From contig CAKMJZ010000033.1 of NCBI GenBank assembly GCA_927435855.1, positions 1 to 46,590 on the forward strand: a stretch of DNA of 46,590 bases. The letters run 5' to 3'. The stretch is from an uncultured Erysipelotrichaceae bacterium (lineage in GTDB: Bacteria > Bacillota_I > Bacilli_A > Erysipelotrichales > Erysipelotrichaceae). The notes below the pieces were generated by a model. It was given only the letters and a program-made list of their open reading frames with translations, made no database searches and had not been told where the DNA came from. Made by a program: the position numbers and the translations under genes. This document shows positions 33,028-40,825 of the stretch, piece by piece. Each line of letters starts with the position of its first letter. The first letter of the stretch is position 1.

Positions 33028-35166
33028 TTACTGCAAGCCCATGGGCGATACATTGATACTGATCTGAGTTTTTCCGCTCTTACGTTTGATGGGTAATATT
33101 TCTTGTCTGACAAACGTTTTCATGCCCACAAGATCTTTGCCTTTACAAACAATCCGAAAGCGGAATTTCCCTTTGATTTTACCTAAATCGGCGGGTCCCA
33201 AGGTTTTAAAGGATTCATCGCCACGACATCGCGATGCAACATCAACGGCCAAACTACGTGCCTTATCCCAATCTTCATCAGACACTGTTATAGCAATAAG
33301 ATAGGTATACGGCGGGTATTGACCTTGATGACGATATTTCATTTCATGATTGAAGAATGAAACATAATCCTGATTGCGGGCATATTGTACGGCGTAGTGA
33401 CGCACATCAAAGGCCTGAATGATGACTTCACCACCCAGCGTCGAGCGTCCGCTTCTACCGGCTGCCTGTACCATCATCGCAAAGGTATTCTCAATGCTGC
33501 GATAGTCCGGACGTCCCATGGCCGCATCCCCTTGTAAGATTCCAACCAAGGTCACATTGGGAATGTCCAATCCCTTGGCAATCATCTGGGTTCCTAACAG
33601 AATATCAGCTTCACCCTTAGCAAAGGCATTGAGCAACATCGCATGACCATCGGTCTTACGGGTCGTATCGGCATCCATACGCAATATCCGGGCGGATGGA
33701 AATTGTGTTTTCAGTTGTTCTTCCAGTCGTTGAGTCGCGAATCCTGATCCCTGCCACTGCGTACTGCCACACGCCGTGCATTCGAGTTTGATTTGCGTAT
33801 AACCACACACATGACACGTGGCTTTCTGGCCGGCTTTATGGTAGGCTAACGAGACATCGCAGTTGGGGCACATGGCTACCGCATCACATTGTTTACAGGT
33901 CAATATAGGCATATATCCCCTGCGATTGAGCAGTAGGATGACTTGTTGTCCTAAATCAAGGCGCAATTTGATTCCTTCAAGCAATACATCGCTCAATTCA
34001 CTGTTTTTACGTTGGCGCAACAGCTGTCGGGTATCGACCAAGGTCACCTTGGCCATATCACTGGTAATGCGCTGATTTAAGGTGAAAAGTCGATACACTC
34101 CTTTTAGGGCACGCGCATACGTTTCCATAGCCGGAGTCGCTGAACCCAAGATTACCGGACAACCAAAGGTTTCGCCACGGTGAATCGCGATATCACGGGC
34201 ATGATAGAATGGAGCTTTGTCTTGTTTAAAACTGCTATCGTGCTCTTCATCGAGTATGATACATCCCAAGTTTTCAAAGGGCAGAAAGATGGCGGAGCGA
34301 GTTCCGATAGCAATCGATGCCTGTTGGTTTTTGGCGCGCATGTACTGGATGTAGCGTTGTTGAGGAGTCAAGTGGGAGTGATAGACAATGATATCATCCC
34401 CAAAGCGTTTATAAAAGCGATCGAGCATTTGCGGGGTGAGGGATATTTCAGGCACAAGCAAAATCACTTGCTTACCAGAGGTTAATACTTTATCGACAAT
34501 ACGCATGTATATTTCGGTTTTTCCACTGCCGGTTGCGCCGAAAATACAGTTAACACTATATTCTTTCAAGTCTATCCCATCAACGATGGCGCGTTGTGCA
34601 TCCGATAGTACCAGTGATGATACTGAGCCCAGTTTCGAATTTCTTCTATAGGCAACTTCACGTACTTCAACACGAAGTGCCTCTTTTTCGATAAGTTTAT
34701 CGCGAATGGAGGTGGATTTGACGGATGAGTACAATACTTCGCCATAAGAAAGAATTTCATCATATATTTCACGTTGTTTCGATGTAAGCTCAAACTCCCC
34801 CGCTTTGACAATTAACCATTTCTCACTTTTCGCCTTTTGGGATGATGATTGCGGCTTTAATACAGGAGGTAAGATGGTTTTATAACACAGAATGGGATCA
34901 CATATGGTATCCAATGCCATCCAAAGGGCCAACTGATTTAATTCTTCATTGATAATCGGTTCTTCATCGAGAACAGACAACACATCTTTAACATCGATTC
35001 CTTCAGGAACCTGTACATCAACGTCACTGACGATTCCAACGACGGCTTGACGGTTGAGGGAAACGGTGACACGCATCCCTTTTTTAACATGCTCAAAAGG
35101 ACACCAGTATGTCAATGGTGCATCTAATCCTATAGGATGTTCTACCCAAACGTCAATATAGTACAT
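33028..35166 (-). CDS. priA: Primosomal replication-restart helicase PriA
   Basis: A 712-residue superfamily 2 helicase restarting stalled replication forks. The N-terminal 3'-DNA-binding domain (YYIDVWVEHPIGLDAPLTYW) is followed by Walker A GATGSGKTEIY, the DEEH box LDEEHDSSFKQD, LLNRRGYM, and the zinc-binding insert with paired cysteines from CKQCDAVAMCPNC to CTACGS. Then come the second helicase half (ADILLGTQMIAKGLDIPNV, MVQAAGRSGRS) and the C-terminal domain. The start at 35166 follows AGGAGG; nine upstream codons are unlikely coding. It opens the priA-thiN operon. Confidence 0.97.
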   Translation of the reverse strand: MYYIDVWVEHPIGLDAPLTYWCPFEHVKKGMRVTVSLNRQAVVGIVSDVDVQVPEGIDVKDVLSVLDEEPIINEELNQLALWMALDTICDPILCYKTILPPVLKPQSSSQKAKSEKWLIVKAGEFELTSKQREIYDEILSYGEVLYSSVKSTSIRDKLIEKEALRVEVREVAYRRNSKLGSVSSLVLSDAQRAIVDGIDLKEYSVNCIFGATGSGKTEIYMRIVDKVLTSGKQVILLVPEISLTPQMLDRFYKRFGDDIIVYHSHLTPQQRYIQYMRAKNQQASIAIGTRSAIFLPFENLGCIILDEEHDSSFKQDKAPFYHARDIAIHRGETFGCPVILGSATPAMETYARALKGVYRLFTLNQRITSDMAKVTLVDTRQLLRQRKNSELSDVLLEGIKLRLDLGQQVILLLNRRGYMPILTCKQCDAVAMCPNCDVSLAYHKAGQKATCHVCGYTQIKLECTACGSTQWQGSGFATQRLEEQLKTQFPSARILRMDADTTRKTDGHAMLLNAFAKGEADILLGTQMIAKGLDIPNVTLVGILQGDAAMGRPDYRSIENTFAMMVQAAGRSGRSTLGGEVIIQAFDVRHYAVQYARNQDYVSFFNHEMKYRHQGQYPPYTYLIAITVSDEDWDKARSLAVDVASRCRGDESFKTLGPADLGKIKGKFRFRIVCKGKDLVGMKTFVRQEILPIKRKSGKTQISINVSPMGLQ

Positions 35167-35184
35167 ACGGTTCCTCCTGCATCT

Positions 35185-35190
35185 ATTATA
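35185..35190 (-). promoter_or_regulatory. Candidate -10 element for the priA operon
   Basis: TATAAT on the minus strand lies 19 bases upstream of the priA ATG, directly after the gmk terminator. The matching -35 (TTCGGA at 17-base spacing) is poor, so the promoter is tentative. Confidence 0.4.
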
Positions 35191-35213
35191 CACTACTGTA
35201 TCACTTGTCCGAA

Positions 35214-35241
35214 CAAAAAAAGTGGCTAACCATTAACCACT
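35214..35241 (-). terminator. Terminator after gmk
   Basis: On the minus strand AGTGGTTAA-TGG-TTAGCCACT (one wobble pair) is followed by six or more U. The stem includes the last gmk codons and its stop. Confidence 0.88.
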
Positions 35242-35804
35242 TCCATGTGACGTTTGATGATGACCGATATGATATCGGCGGCTAACTGCGGGTCTTCATT
35301 ACATACTACATAACGATACTGACCGGTCAGTTCCATCTCTTTGGATGCTTTGTTCAGACGTTGCTGAACGATCTCTTCCGGTTCGCTGCGACGTCCGCGA
35401 ATGCGACGTTCCAACTCATCCATACTGGGCGGAACGATGAAGATCGTTAGGGCATCGGGACATTTGTCCTTAATTTGAATGGCACCCTGAACTTCGATTT
35501 CCAACAGTACGTTTTTTCCTTGTTGACGCAAACGCTCAACTTCAGCCAACGGTGTTCCGTAGTAGTTACCGACAAATTCTGCCCATTCAAGCAGTTCATC
35601 GTTAGCAATCGCACTTTCAAAGCGCTCTTTGCTCACAAAATAATAATCGACACCGTCAGTCTCTGTTGCCCGTTTACTACGGGTTGCCATCGATATCGAG
35701 AAAGTTAAGTTTAATTCAGGTCGACGGATGAACAAGTCACGGATGGTACCTTTGCCCACCCCGCTTGGTCCGCTCAATACGACTAAAAGGCCTTTTTTCA
35801 TCAT
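35226..35804 (-). CDS. gmk: Guanylate kinase
   Basis: A 192-residue guanylate kinase, phosphorylating GMP to GDP. The P-loop VVLSGPSGVGKGTI is followed by the GMP-binding FSISMATRSKRATETDGVDYYFVS, the FVGNYYGTPLAEVE segment, LLEIEVQGAIQIK and the LID-like RRIRGRRSEPEEIVQQRL. The start is 35804 or the adjacent ATG at 35801; AAAGGA lies upstream and the longer frame to 35822 adds only six codons. The rpoZ and coaBC genes that usually follow gmk before priA are missing. Confidence 0.97.
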   Translation of the reverse strand: MMKKGLLVVLSGPSGVGKGTIRDLFIRRPELNLTFSISMATRSKRATETDGVDYYFVSKERFESAIANDELLEWAEFVGNYYGTPLAEVERLRQQGKNVLLEIEVQGAIQIKDKCPDALTIFIVPPSMDELERRIRGRRSEPEEIVQQRLNKASKEMELTGQYRYVVCNEDPQLAADIISVIIKRHMEVVNG

Positions 35805-35856
35805 AATCACCGGTCCTTTCATTAATGATACTCACATCCTCCCTGGTTGTCAAATA

Positions 35857-35865
35857 TGTTATAAT
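35857..35865 (+). promoter_or_regulatory. Extended -10 promoter of rqcH
   Basis: TGTTATAAT is a perfect extended -10 (TGnTATAAT) ending 26 bases before the rqcH ATG. No good -35 is visible, which extended -10 promoters tolerate. Confidence 0.6.
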
Positions 35866-35891
35866 GTTTTTGCGAAAGTGGGAATGTACCT

Positions 35892-37520
35892 ATGGCTTTG
35901 GATGGAATTTTACTTAACCGGCTGACGATGCAATTAAAGATGGCACTGCCCTTGCGCATCAATAAAATTTACCAGGTTTCGCAGACGGAAATCATCTTCC
36001 AATGCTTTAACCAAAAGAAATACAATCTGATCATATCTTGCCATTCGGTGTACAACCGTTTGCAGTTTTCAGATATGCCTTACAGTACTCCGGAAGAGCC
36101 GAGTCATTTTGTCATGTTGTTGCGCAAGCATATTGAAGGCGGCTTGATAAAGCATATTGAGCAGATCGGTTATGATCGCATCGTTCATCTGACCGTAGAG
36201 ACGCGCAATGATCTGGGCGACTTAACCACACGAACCATAGCCGTTGAACTGATGGGTAAATACGCCAATGTCATCTTATTAGAAGAAGATCGGATTTTGG
36301 ATGCTCTCAAACGTATTCCGCCTTTTGAAAATACCAAGCGGACCATTCAGCCTGGAGCGATTTATAAGTTGCCCGATGCCGGAGATAAGGAAGATCCCTT
36401 TTATAGCAATACCGAAGACTCTCATCTCGACTTTTCCAAAAGCTATCACGGTGTCTCACCGATACTGTCTGGGGAAATTCAATATCGCATGCAAAGCGGT
36501 CAGTCGTTTCAAAACATATTCCAAGAAATACAATCCAGCGATCAACTTTTCGTAATTGATCATCATTTGTTTCATTGTATCCCTCTGACACACAAGCAAC
36601 TTCCCTCCAAATCCTATCCGCTTATGCAAGGATTGGATGAAGTATATTATCAATCCGAACAAAAAGAACGCATCAAACAACAGACCGGGGACAGTTTCAA
36701 ATTGGTTAACCGAGAATTGAAGAAGCTTAAGGCAAAACTGCCCAAGTTGTACCATGCCCTGGATGAAGCATTAGACTGTGAGAAGTGGCGTGAGATGGGT
36801 GACTATCTGTACACCTACCCTCAACAAGTCACAAAAGGCGCAAAAGAAGTAACTTTCGAACGTTTTGATGGCGAAGGAATGATTACGATACCTTTAGATG
36901 CTAAACTGGATGTCAAAGCCAATGCGAAGAAACTGTTTCAAAAGTATCAAAAAGGTCACAGCGGTCAGCCACACATACAAAATCAAATCGATTTGTGCCA
37001 AGAGGAAATCACGTATTTCGAAGCCCTTCAACAACAACTCGAGATTGCGGATGTGCAGGATGCCAAGGAAATCCGCCAAGAACTTGCTAAGCGCGGTTAT
37101 ATGCCGGCTGTGGTTTCGAAGATTAGAAAACAAAAGGAAACCAAGCCCAATTACTTAACCATCAAATTCAATGACCATACCACGATCTATGTCGGTAAAA
37201 ACAACCTTCAAAATGACTTTCTGTCCTTCAAACTCGGCAGAAAAGATGATTGGTGGTTTCATGCCAAGGATACCCATGGAGCTCATGTCATTGTTGTGAC
37301 CGATAACTTTGATGAAGAGGTTATCCGGGCATCCGCTCATTTAGCCGCCTACTACTCCAAAGCCCGCCACTCTTCCAGTGTGCCGGTGAATTACACGCAG
37401 GTGAAAAACATAAAAAAGATCCCTAAATCGGTTGCCGGTTTGGTAAGGATCTCAAACTATAAAACAATCTTCATTGATCCGGATGCAAGTCTGATTCAGT
37501 CGTGGATGCAAAAAAAATAG
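35892..37520 (+). CDS. rqcH: Ribosome quality-control protein RqcH (NFACT family, formerly FbpA)
   Basis: A 542-residue NFACT protein that binds split 50S subunits carrying stalled chains and directs alanine tailing. The NFACT-N domain starts MALDGILLNRLTMQLK and includes the functional Asp-Arg pair in GYDRIVHL. A central coiled-coil-rich region (about 270-390, with NRELKKLKAKLPKLY) is followed by the NFACT-R domain (TIYVGKNNLQNDFLSFKLG, DDWWFHAKDTHGAHV, AAYYSKARHSSSVPV). Older annotation as fibronectin-binding protein reflects the same family. It is convergent with the ATPase gene, sharing a bidirectional terminator; rqcH and yloB are neighbours in Bacillus too. Confidence 0.95.
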   Translation: MALDGILLNRLTMQLKMALPLRINKIYQVSQTEIIFQCFNQKKYNLIISCHSVYNRLQFSDMPYSTPEEPSHFVMLLRKHIEGGLIKHIEQIGYDRIVHLTVETRNDLGDLTTRTIAVELMGKYANVILLEEDRILDALKRIPPFENTKRTIQPGAIYKLPDAGDKEDPFYSNTEDSHLDFSKSYHGVSPILSGEIQYRMQSGQSFQNIFQEIQSSDQLFVIDHHLFHCIPLTHKQLPSKSYPLMQGLDEVYYQSEQKERIKQQTGDSFKLVNRELKKLKAKLPKLYHALDEALDCEKWREMGDYLYTYPQQVTKGAKEVTFERFDGEGMITIPLDAKLDVKANAKKLFQKYQKGHSGQPHIQNQIDLCQEEITYFEALQQQLEIADVQDAKEIRQELAKRGYMPAVVSKIRKQKETKPNYLTIKFNDHTTIYVGKNNLQNDFLSFKLGRKDDWWFHAKDTHGAHVIVVTDNFDEEVIRASAHLAAYYSKARHSSSVPVNYTQVKNIKKIPKSVAGLVRISNYKTIFIDPDASLIQSWMQKK

Positions 37521-37540
37521 AAAGCGCGCTTTCTATTTTT
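37513..37540. terminator. Bidirectional terminator between rqcH and the P-type ATPase
   Basis: A near-perfect palindrome (AAATAGAAAGCG / CGCTTTCTATTT) with A-rich and T-rich flanks. It overlaps both stop-codon regions and can serve both converging genes. Confidence 0.88.
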
Positions 37541-40097
37541 TAATGAATATTCTCGATGTTTCAAATAACAGTAATGGTATCAAGGATAACCCCATGATCC
37601 AACCCCAATTCTCTAAGCTCACCGAAGTCAGCTTAAATATGCTTTGAATCGGCGGAATTAGTAATACCCCAAACATCATCGCCATGTTTACGATGATTGC
37701 CAACCACAAGTACTTATTGGTTAACAAGGATTTAAAGAGGGTCATATGACCGGAATGCACGTAGAGAGAGTAGAATAACTGCGAGAATCCAAGCACAGAG
37801 AATGCCATTGTACGACCGCTTTCAATGTTGATTTGATTACCTAATAAGAAAGCTACCGTCGTTACAGCTCCGATTGCAGTACCACCCAATAAAATACGGA
37901 TGATCATAGATTTATTCATTAACGACTGCGAAGTATCGGGTTTACGACTCATAATACCTTCTTGAGCCGGATCGACACCCAATGCTAAGGCCGGAAGTGA
38001 ATCCGTCACCAAATTAATCCATAAAATATGAATGGCTAATAAAGGCAGTGGCCAGTTAAGCGCAACCGCCAACAATAGTACAAATAATTCTCCGGCATTA
38101 CAGCTAAGCAAATAAGAAATCGATTTGGTGATGTTATCCCTTATGCGACGACCTTCTTCAACCGCCGCTACCACCGTTGCAAAGTTATCATCGGTCAATA
38201 TCATATCGGCCGCACTTTTCGCTACTTCGGTTCCGACGATTCCCATCGCCGCACCGATATCCGCATTCTTCAAAGCTGGAGCATCATTGACTCCATCGCC
38301 TGTCATTGCAACGATATCGCCATGACGTTTAAACGCTGCGATGATTCGCATTTTATGTTCTGGGGATACGCGGGCATATACTCCGATATCCTTTACCTGA
38401 TTAAATAAGTCGTCATCGCTCATCGCATCCAAATCGACGCCGCTGATGACTAACATGTCATCCGTCAACAAGCCAATTTCTCTGCCAATCGCTTTAGCGG
38501 TTACAGCATGGTCTCCAGTGATCATGACCACATCTATACCGGCTTGCTTACACTTAACAATCGCTTCAGTCACTTCTGGACGCGGTGGGTCGATCATACC
38601 GGTCAGACCGATAAAAATCGCATCACTTTCCAAATTCATATCGCCATCAACGACTTCACCCTTCACAACTTTATATGAGGCCGCTAAGACGCGTAAGGCA
38701 TCTTCTGCCATGGTAAGGTTCTGTTGATGAATCATTTTCTTATCTTCTTCATTGATTTCCCTAACATTCCCACCGTCAAGAATATGGGTCGAAATATTCA
38801 AAATTTCATCGACGCCACCTTTGATATAGGCGATGTTCTCATCTTTATGACTATGCACGGTCGTCATACGCTTACGACCGGAATCAAACGGTACCTCTGC
38901 GATCCGCGGATACTGATCTAATGTTTCCTCTTTGATTGATTCATTTGCCCATTCCGCCAGCGCTGTTTCAGTTGGATCCCCAACCCAAACGCCATCCACT
39001 TGACGCGAATCATTGCACAAACGATTTGCTAGTGCCAACGTCTCTAGATGTTGATCATTACTGACCCACGTACGCACGACTTTCATTATATTCTGCGTTA
39101 ACGTACCGGTTTTATCGGAACAAATGACCGTCGTAGAACCTAAGGTCTCTACCGATGGTAACGTCTTGATTATCGCATTACGCTCAACCATCCGTGAGAC
39201 ACCCAAGGCCAGCACAATCGTCGAAACCGTTGGTAGACTTTCCGGAATAATGGCCACCGCTAAGGATACCGCGGTCAAAAACATTTCAAAAGGTTCTTTG
39301 CCTTGAAGGATTCCGACCACAAATATCGCACCGCAGGCCAGTAATGCCACGATTCCCAATACTTTACCCAACTGATTTAATTGCTTCTGAAGCGGTGTCA
39401 TTTCGTCTTTGGTTTTACTGAGCATCGTAGCAATACGTCCGACTTCGGTTTTCATACCGGTTGCCGTAACAAGTCCGATCCCACGACCATAGGTCACCTG
39501 ACCGGAAGCATAGGCCATATTCAAACGATCCCCCAACGGCGATTTCTCTTCGATGACTTCCTCAGCATCCTTCGATACCGGAACCGACTCTCCTGTTAAA
39601 GAAGATTCTTGGATTTGAAGACTGCTTGTTTTGATCAGACGCATATCCGCATTGACTAAATCCCCGGTTTCTAAAATGAGAACATCCCCGGGAACTACCA
39701 AATTTTTGGTAATGACGGTTTCCACACCATCACGAATTACTCTCGATGTCGGTGCAGATAAATCCTCAAGTGCTTTAAGCGCATTTTCCGCTTTCGCATG
39801 TTGAATGTATCCTAGAATTGCATTAATGATAACAATGGCCATAATGATAGCCGCATCGACGACTTCACCCAAAAGGCCGCTGATAATAGCGGCGATGATT
39901 AATATAATAATCATTACATCTTTAAACTGTTCAAGAATCGTAATCAGAATATTCTTTTTCTTTGCGGCATCGAGTTGATTATGACCATATGTCTTTAATC
40001 GTTCTTCAACTTCAGCTTCACTCAATCCCTGTTGGACATCAATGTCCTTAACGGTTTCCTCAATCGATAACGTATGCCATGGTTTTTCTTTTTCCAT
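37533..40097 (-). CDS. Cation-transporting P-type ATPase (PMR1/YloB-type, Ca2+ or Mn2+)
   Basis: An 854-residue P2A ATPase with about ten membrane segments, pumping Ca2+ and/or Mn2+ out of the cytoplasm. The N-terminal cation ATPase domain is followed by the A-domain loop SLTGESVPVSK, phosphorylation motif CSDKTGTLTQN, MITGDHAVTA and MTGDGVNDAPALK. Ion-site residues agree with Ca2+ pumps: PESLP in M4 (Glu of PEGLP kept), SCNAGE in M5 and NLVTD in M6. M8 has SQLF where the animal pump has its extra Glu, suggesting one complete site. It carries an AGAGGAG ribosome site and lies downstream of a structured leader resembling a manganese riboswitch, which favours a Mn2+-linked role. Confidence 0.93.
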   Translation of the reverse strand: MEKEKPWHTLSIEETVKDIDVQQGLSEAEVEERLKTYGHNQLDAAKKKNILITILEQFKDVMIIILIIAAIISGLLGEVVDAAIIMAIVIINAILGYIQHAKAENALKALEDLSAPTSRVIRDGVETVITKNLVVPGDVLILETGDLVNADMRLIKTSSLQIQESSLTGESVPVSKDAEEVIEEKSPLGDRLNMAYASGQVTYGRGIGLVTATGMKTEVGRIATMLSKTKDEMTPLQKQLNQLGKVLGIVALLACGAIFVVGILQGKEPFEMFLTAVSLAVAIIPESLPTVSTIVLALGVSRMVERNAIIKTLPSVETLGSTTVICSDKTGTLTQNIMKVVRTWVSNDQHLETLALANRLCNDSRQVDGVWVGDPTETALAEWANESIKEETLDQYPRIAEVPFDSGRKRMTTVHSHKDENIAYIKGGVDEILNISTHILDGGNVREINEEDKKMIHQQNLTMAEDALRVLAASYKVVKGEVVDGDMNLESDAIFIGLTGMIDPPRPEVTEAIVKCKQAGIDVVMITGDHAVTAKAIGREIGLLTDDMLVISGVDLDAMSDDDLFNQVKDIGVYARVSPEHKMRIIAAFKRHGDIVAMTGDGVNDAPALKNADIGAAMGIVGTEVAKSAADMILTDDNFATVVAAVEEGRRIRDNITKSISYLLSCNAGELFVLLLAVALNWPLPLLAIHILWINLVTDSLPALALGVDPAQEGIMSRKPDTSQSLMNKSMIIRILLGGTAIGAVTTVAFLLGNQINIESGRTMAFSVLGFSQLFYSLYVHSGHMTLFKSLLTNKYLWLAIIVNMAMMFGVLLIPPIQSIFKLTSVSLENWGWIMGLSLIPLLLFETSRIFIKK

Positions 40098-40116
40098 TTT
40101 TTCTCCTCTAACATAT

Positions 40117-40226
40117 AAAAAAAGACTCTACCCGTTGATAAAGTCTCAAGTTTCACACAGTATACGGGCTAATTGCCGTGTTTACGAACGCTGAACCACT
40201 GGGGTGTTTAATCCCCTTACATAAAA
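40117..40226 (-). promoter_or_regulatory. Structured leader, yybP-ykoY (Mn2+) riboswitch-like, with terminator
   Basis: The transcript from the minus-strand promoter reads GTAAGGGGATTAAAC near its start and CTTGAGACTTTATC later. These resemble the two conserved loops of the yybP-ykoY family (AGGGGAGUA and CAAGACCUUU). Between them are at least two pairing segments, for example ACGGC/GCCCGT. GACTTTA then pairs with TAGAGTC (40124-40145) and seven U follow, forming a terminator that shares bases with the second conserved loop. Metal binding controlling read-through into the ATPase gene is the natural reading. The match is partial, so another metal-sensing leader is possible. Confidence 0.6.
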
Positions 40227-40255
40227 AGTATAGAACAAATCCAAGGGGATGTCAA
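40227..40255 (-). promoter_or_regulatory. Promoter of the P-type ATPase leader transcript
   Basis: Minus strand TTGACA (40250-40255), 17-base spacer and TATACT (40227-40232), immediately before the structured leader. Confidence 0.82.
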
Positions 40256-40285
40256 ACGGACCAAAAAACTTATGGAGTTATTTGT

Positions 40286-40313
40286 TTGACAATTGTTGGT
40301 ACAGGAGTATAAT
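40286..40313 (+). promoter_or_regulatory. Promoter of the marR-ABC exporter operon
   Basis: TTGACA (40286-40291), a 16-base spacer and a perfect TATAAT (40308-40313), 47 bases before the marR ATG. It is divergent from the ATPase promoter. Confidence 0.82.
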
Positions 40314-40325
40314 ACATCTAGATTA

Positions 40326-40347
40326 ATAGTTAAGCTTGTTTAACTAT
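40326..40347 (+). promoter_or_regulatory. Likely MarR operator palindrome
   Basis: ATAGTTAA-GCTTGT-TTAACTAT is a perfect 8-bp inverted repeat with a 6-base centre, just downstream of the promoter -10 and before the regulator's ribosome site. Position and AT-rich symmetry fit autorepression by the MarR protein encoded next. Confidence 0.7.
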
Positions 40348-40360
40348 ATTGGAGGTGGAC

Positions 40361-40825
40361 ATGTTTCATAAATTCCTTAAAGACAAAAACACCGAAGTCA
40401 TTCATCGATTTATGCACAATTTCAAACCGCGACCCAAACAAAGCGATTTGAGACCAAGTGAAATCATGGTTCTGATGATGATTGCTCATTTTGTCGAGCA
40501 AAATAAAAGTTTCCCCTTTCCCTCACAAATCAGTAAAGCACTCAATTTATCCCGACCCGCGATTACACCGATTCTCAACCAACTGGAAAAAATGCAGTAT
40601 ATCACCCGTCAGTTTGATTCAATCGACCGCCGTAAAACGCGCATTGTGATACAACAAAAAGCTATGGAAGCCTTCTTAGCCAATTGTAGTATGTATCAAA
40701 AGCAGATCGACTTGCTTAAAGACCAGATGCAAGACGATTTTGTGTTGTTATTACAATTGATGGAAAAGGCCAATCAGATATTATCAAACCAACCGAAGGA
40801 GAATACAAATGAAGAAAGTTTATAG
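40361..40825 (+). CDS. MarR-family transcriptional regulator
   Basis: A 154-residue winged-helix regulator. The DNA-binding core is LRPSEIMVLMMIAHF, PSQISKALNLSRPAITPILN (recognition helix) and LEKMQYITRQFDSIDRRKTRI (wing), flanked by dimerisation helices. The start at 40361 follows GGAGGTGG; a TTG four codons earlier overlaps that ribosome site and is rejected. It overlaps the first ABC gene by 17 bases, so it most likely represses this exporter operon through the palindrome at 40326-40347 and is relieved by a transported compound. Confidence 0.93.
   Translation: MFHKFLKDKNTEVIHRFMHNFKPRPKQSDLRPSEIMVLMMIAHFVEQNKSFPFPSQISKALNLSRPAITPILNQLEKMQYITRQFDSIDRRKTRIVIQQKAMEAFLANCSMYQKQIDLLKDQMQDDFVLLLQLMEKANQILSNQPKENTNEESL

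Noticed and set aside
35892-37520. Fibronectin-binding virulence protein
   Set aside because: The NFACT-N and NFACT-R domains and the Asp-Arg pair identify RqcH; the adhesin name is historical.
37513-37540. Palindrome as a recombination or protein-binding site
   Set aside because: It overlaps the stop regions of two converging genes with A/T tracts on each side, so it is a bidirectional terminator.
40117-40226. M-box (Mg2+) or NiCo riboswitch
   Set aside because: I could not find the conserved core segments of either class; the AGGGGA and GAGACTTT segments fit yybP-ykoY better.
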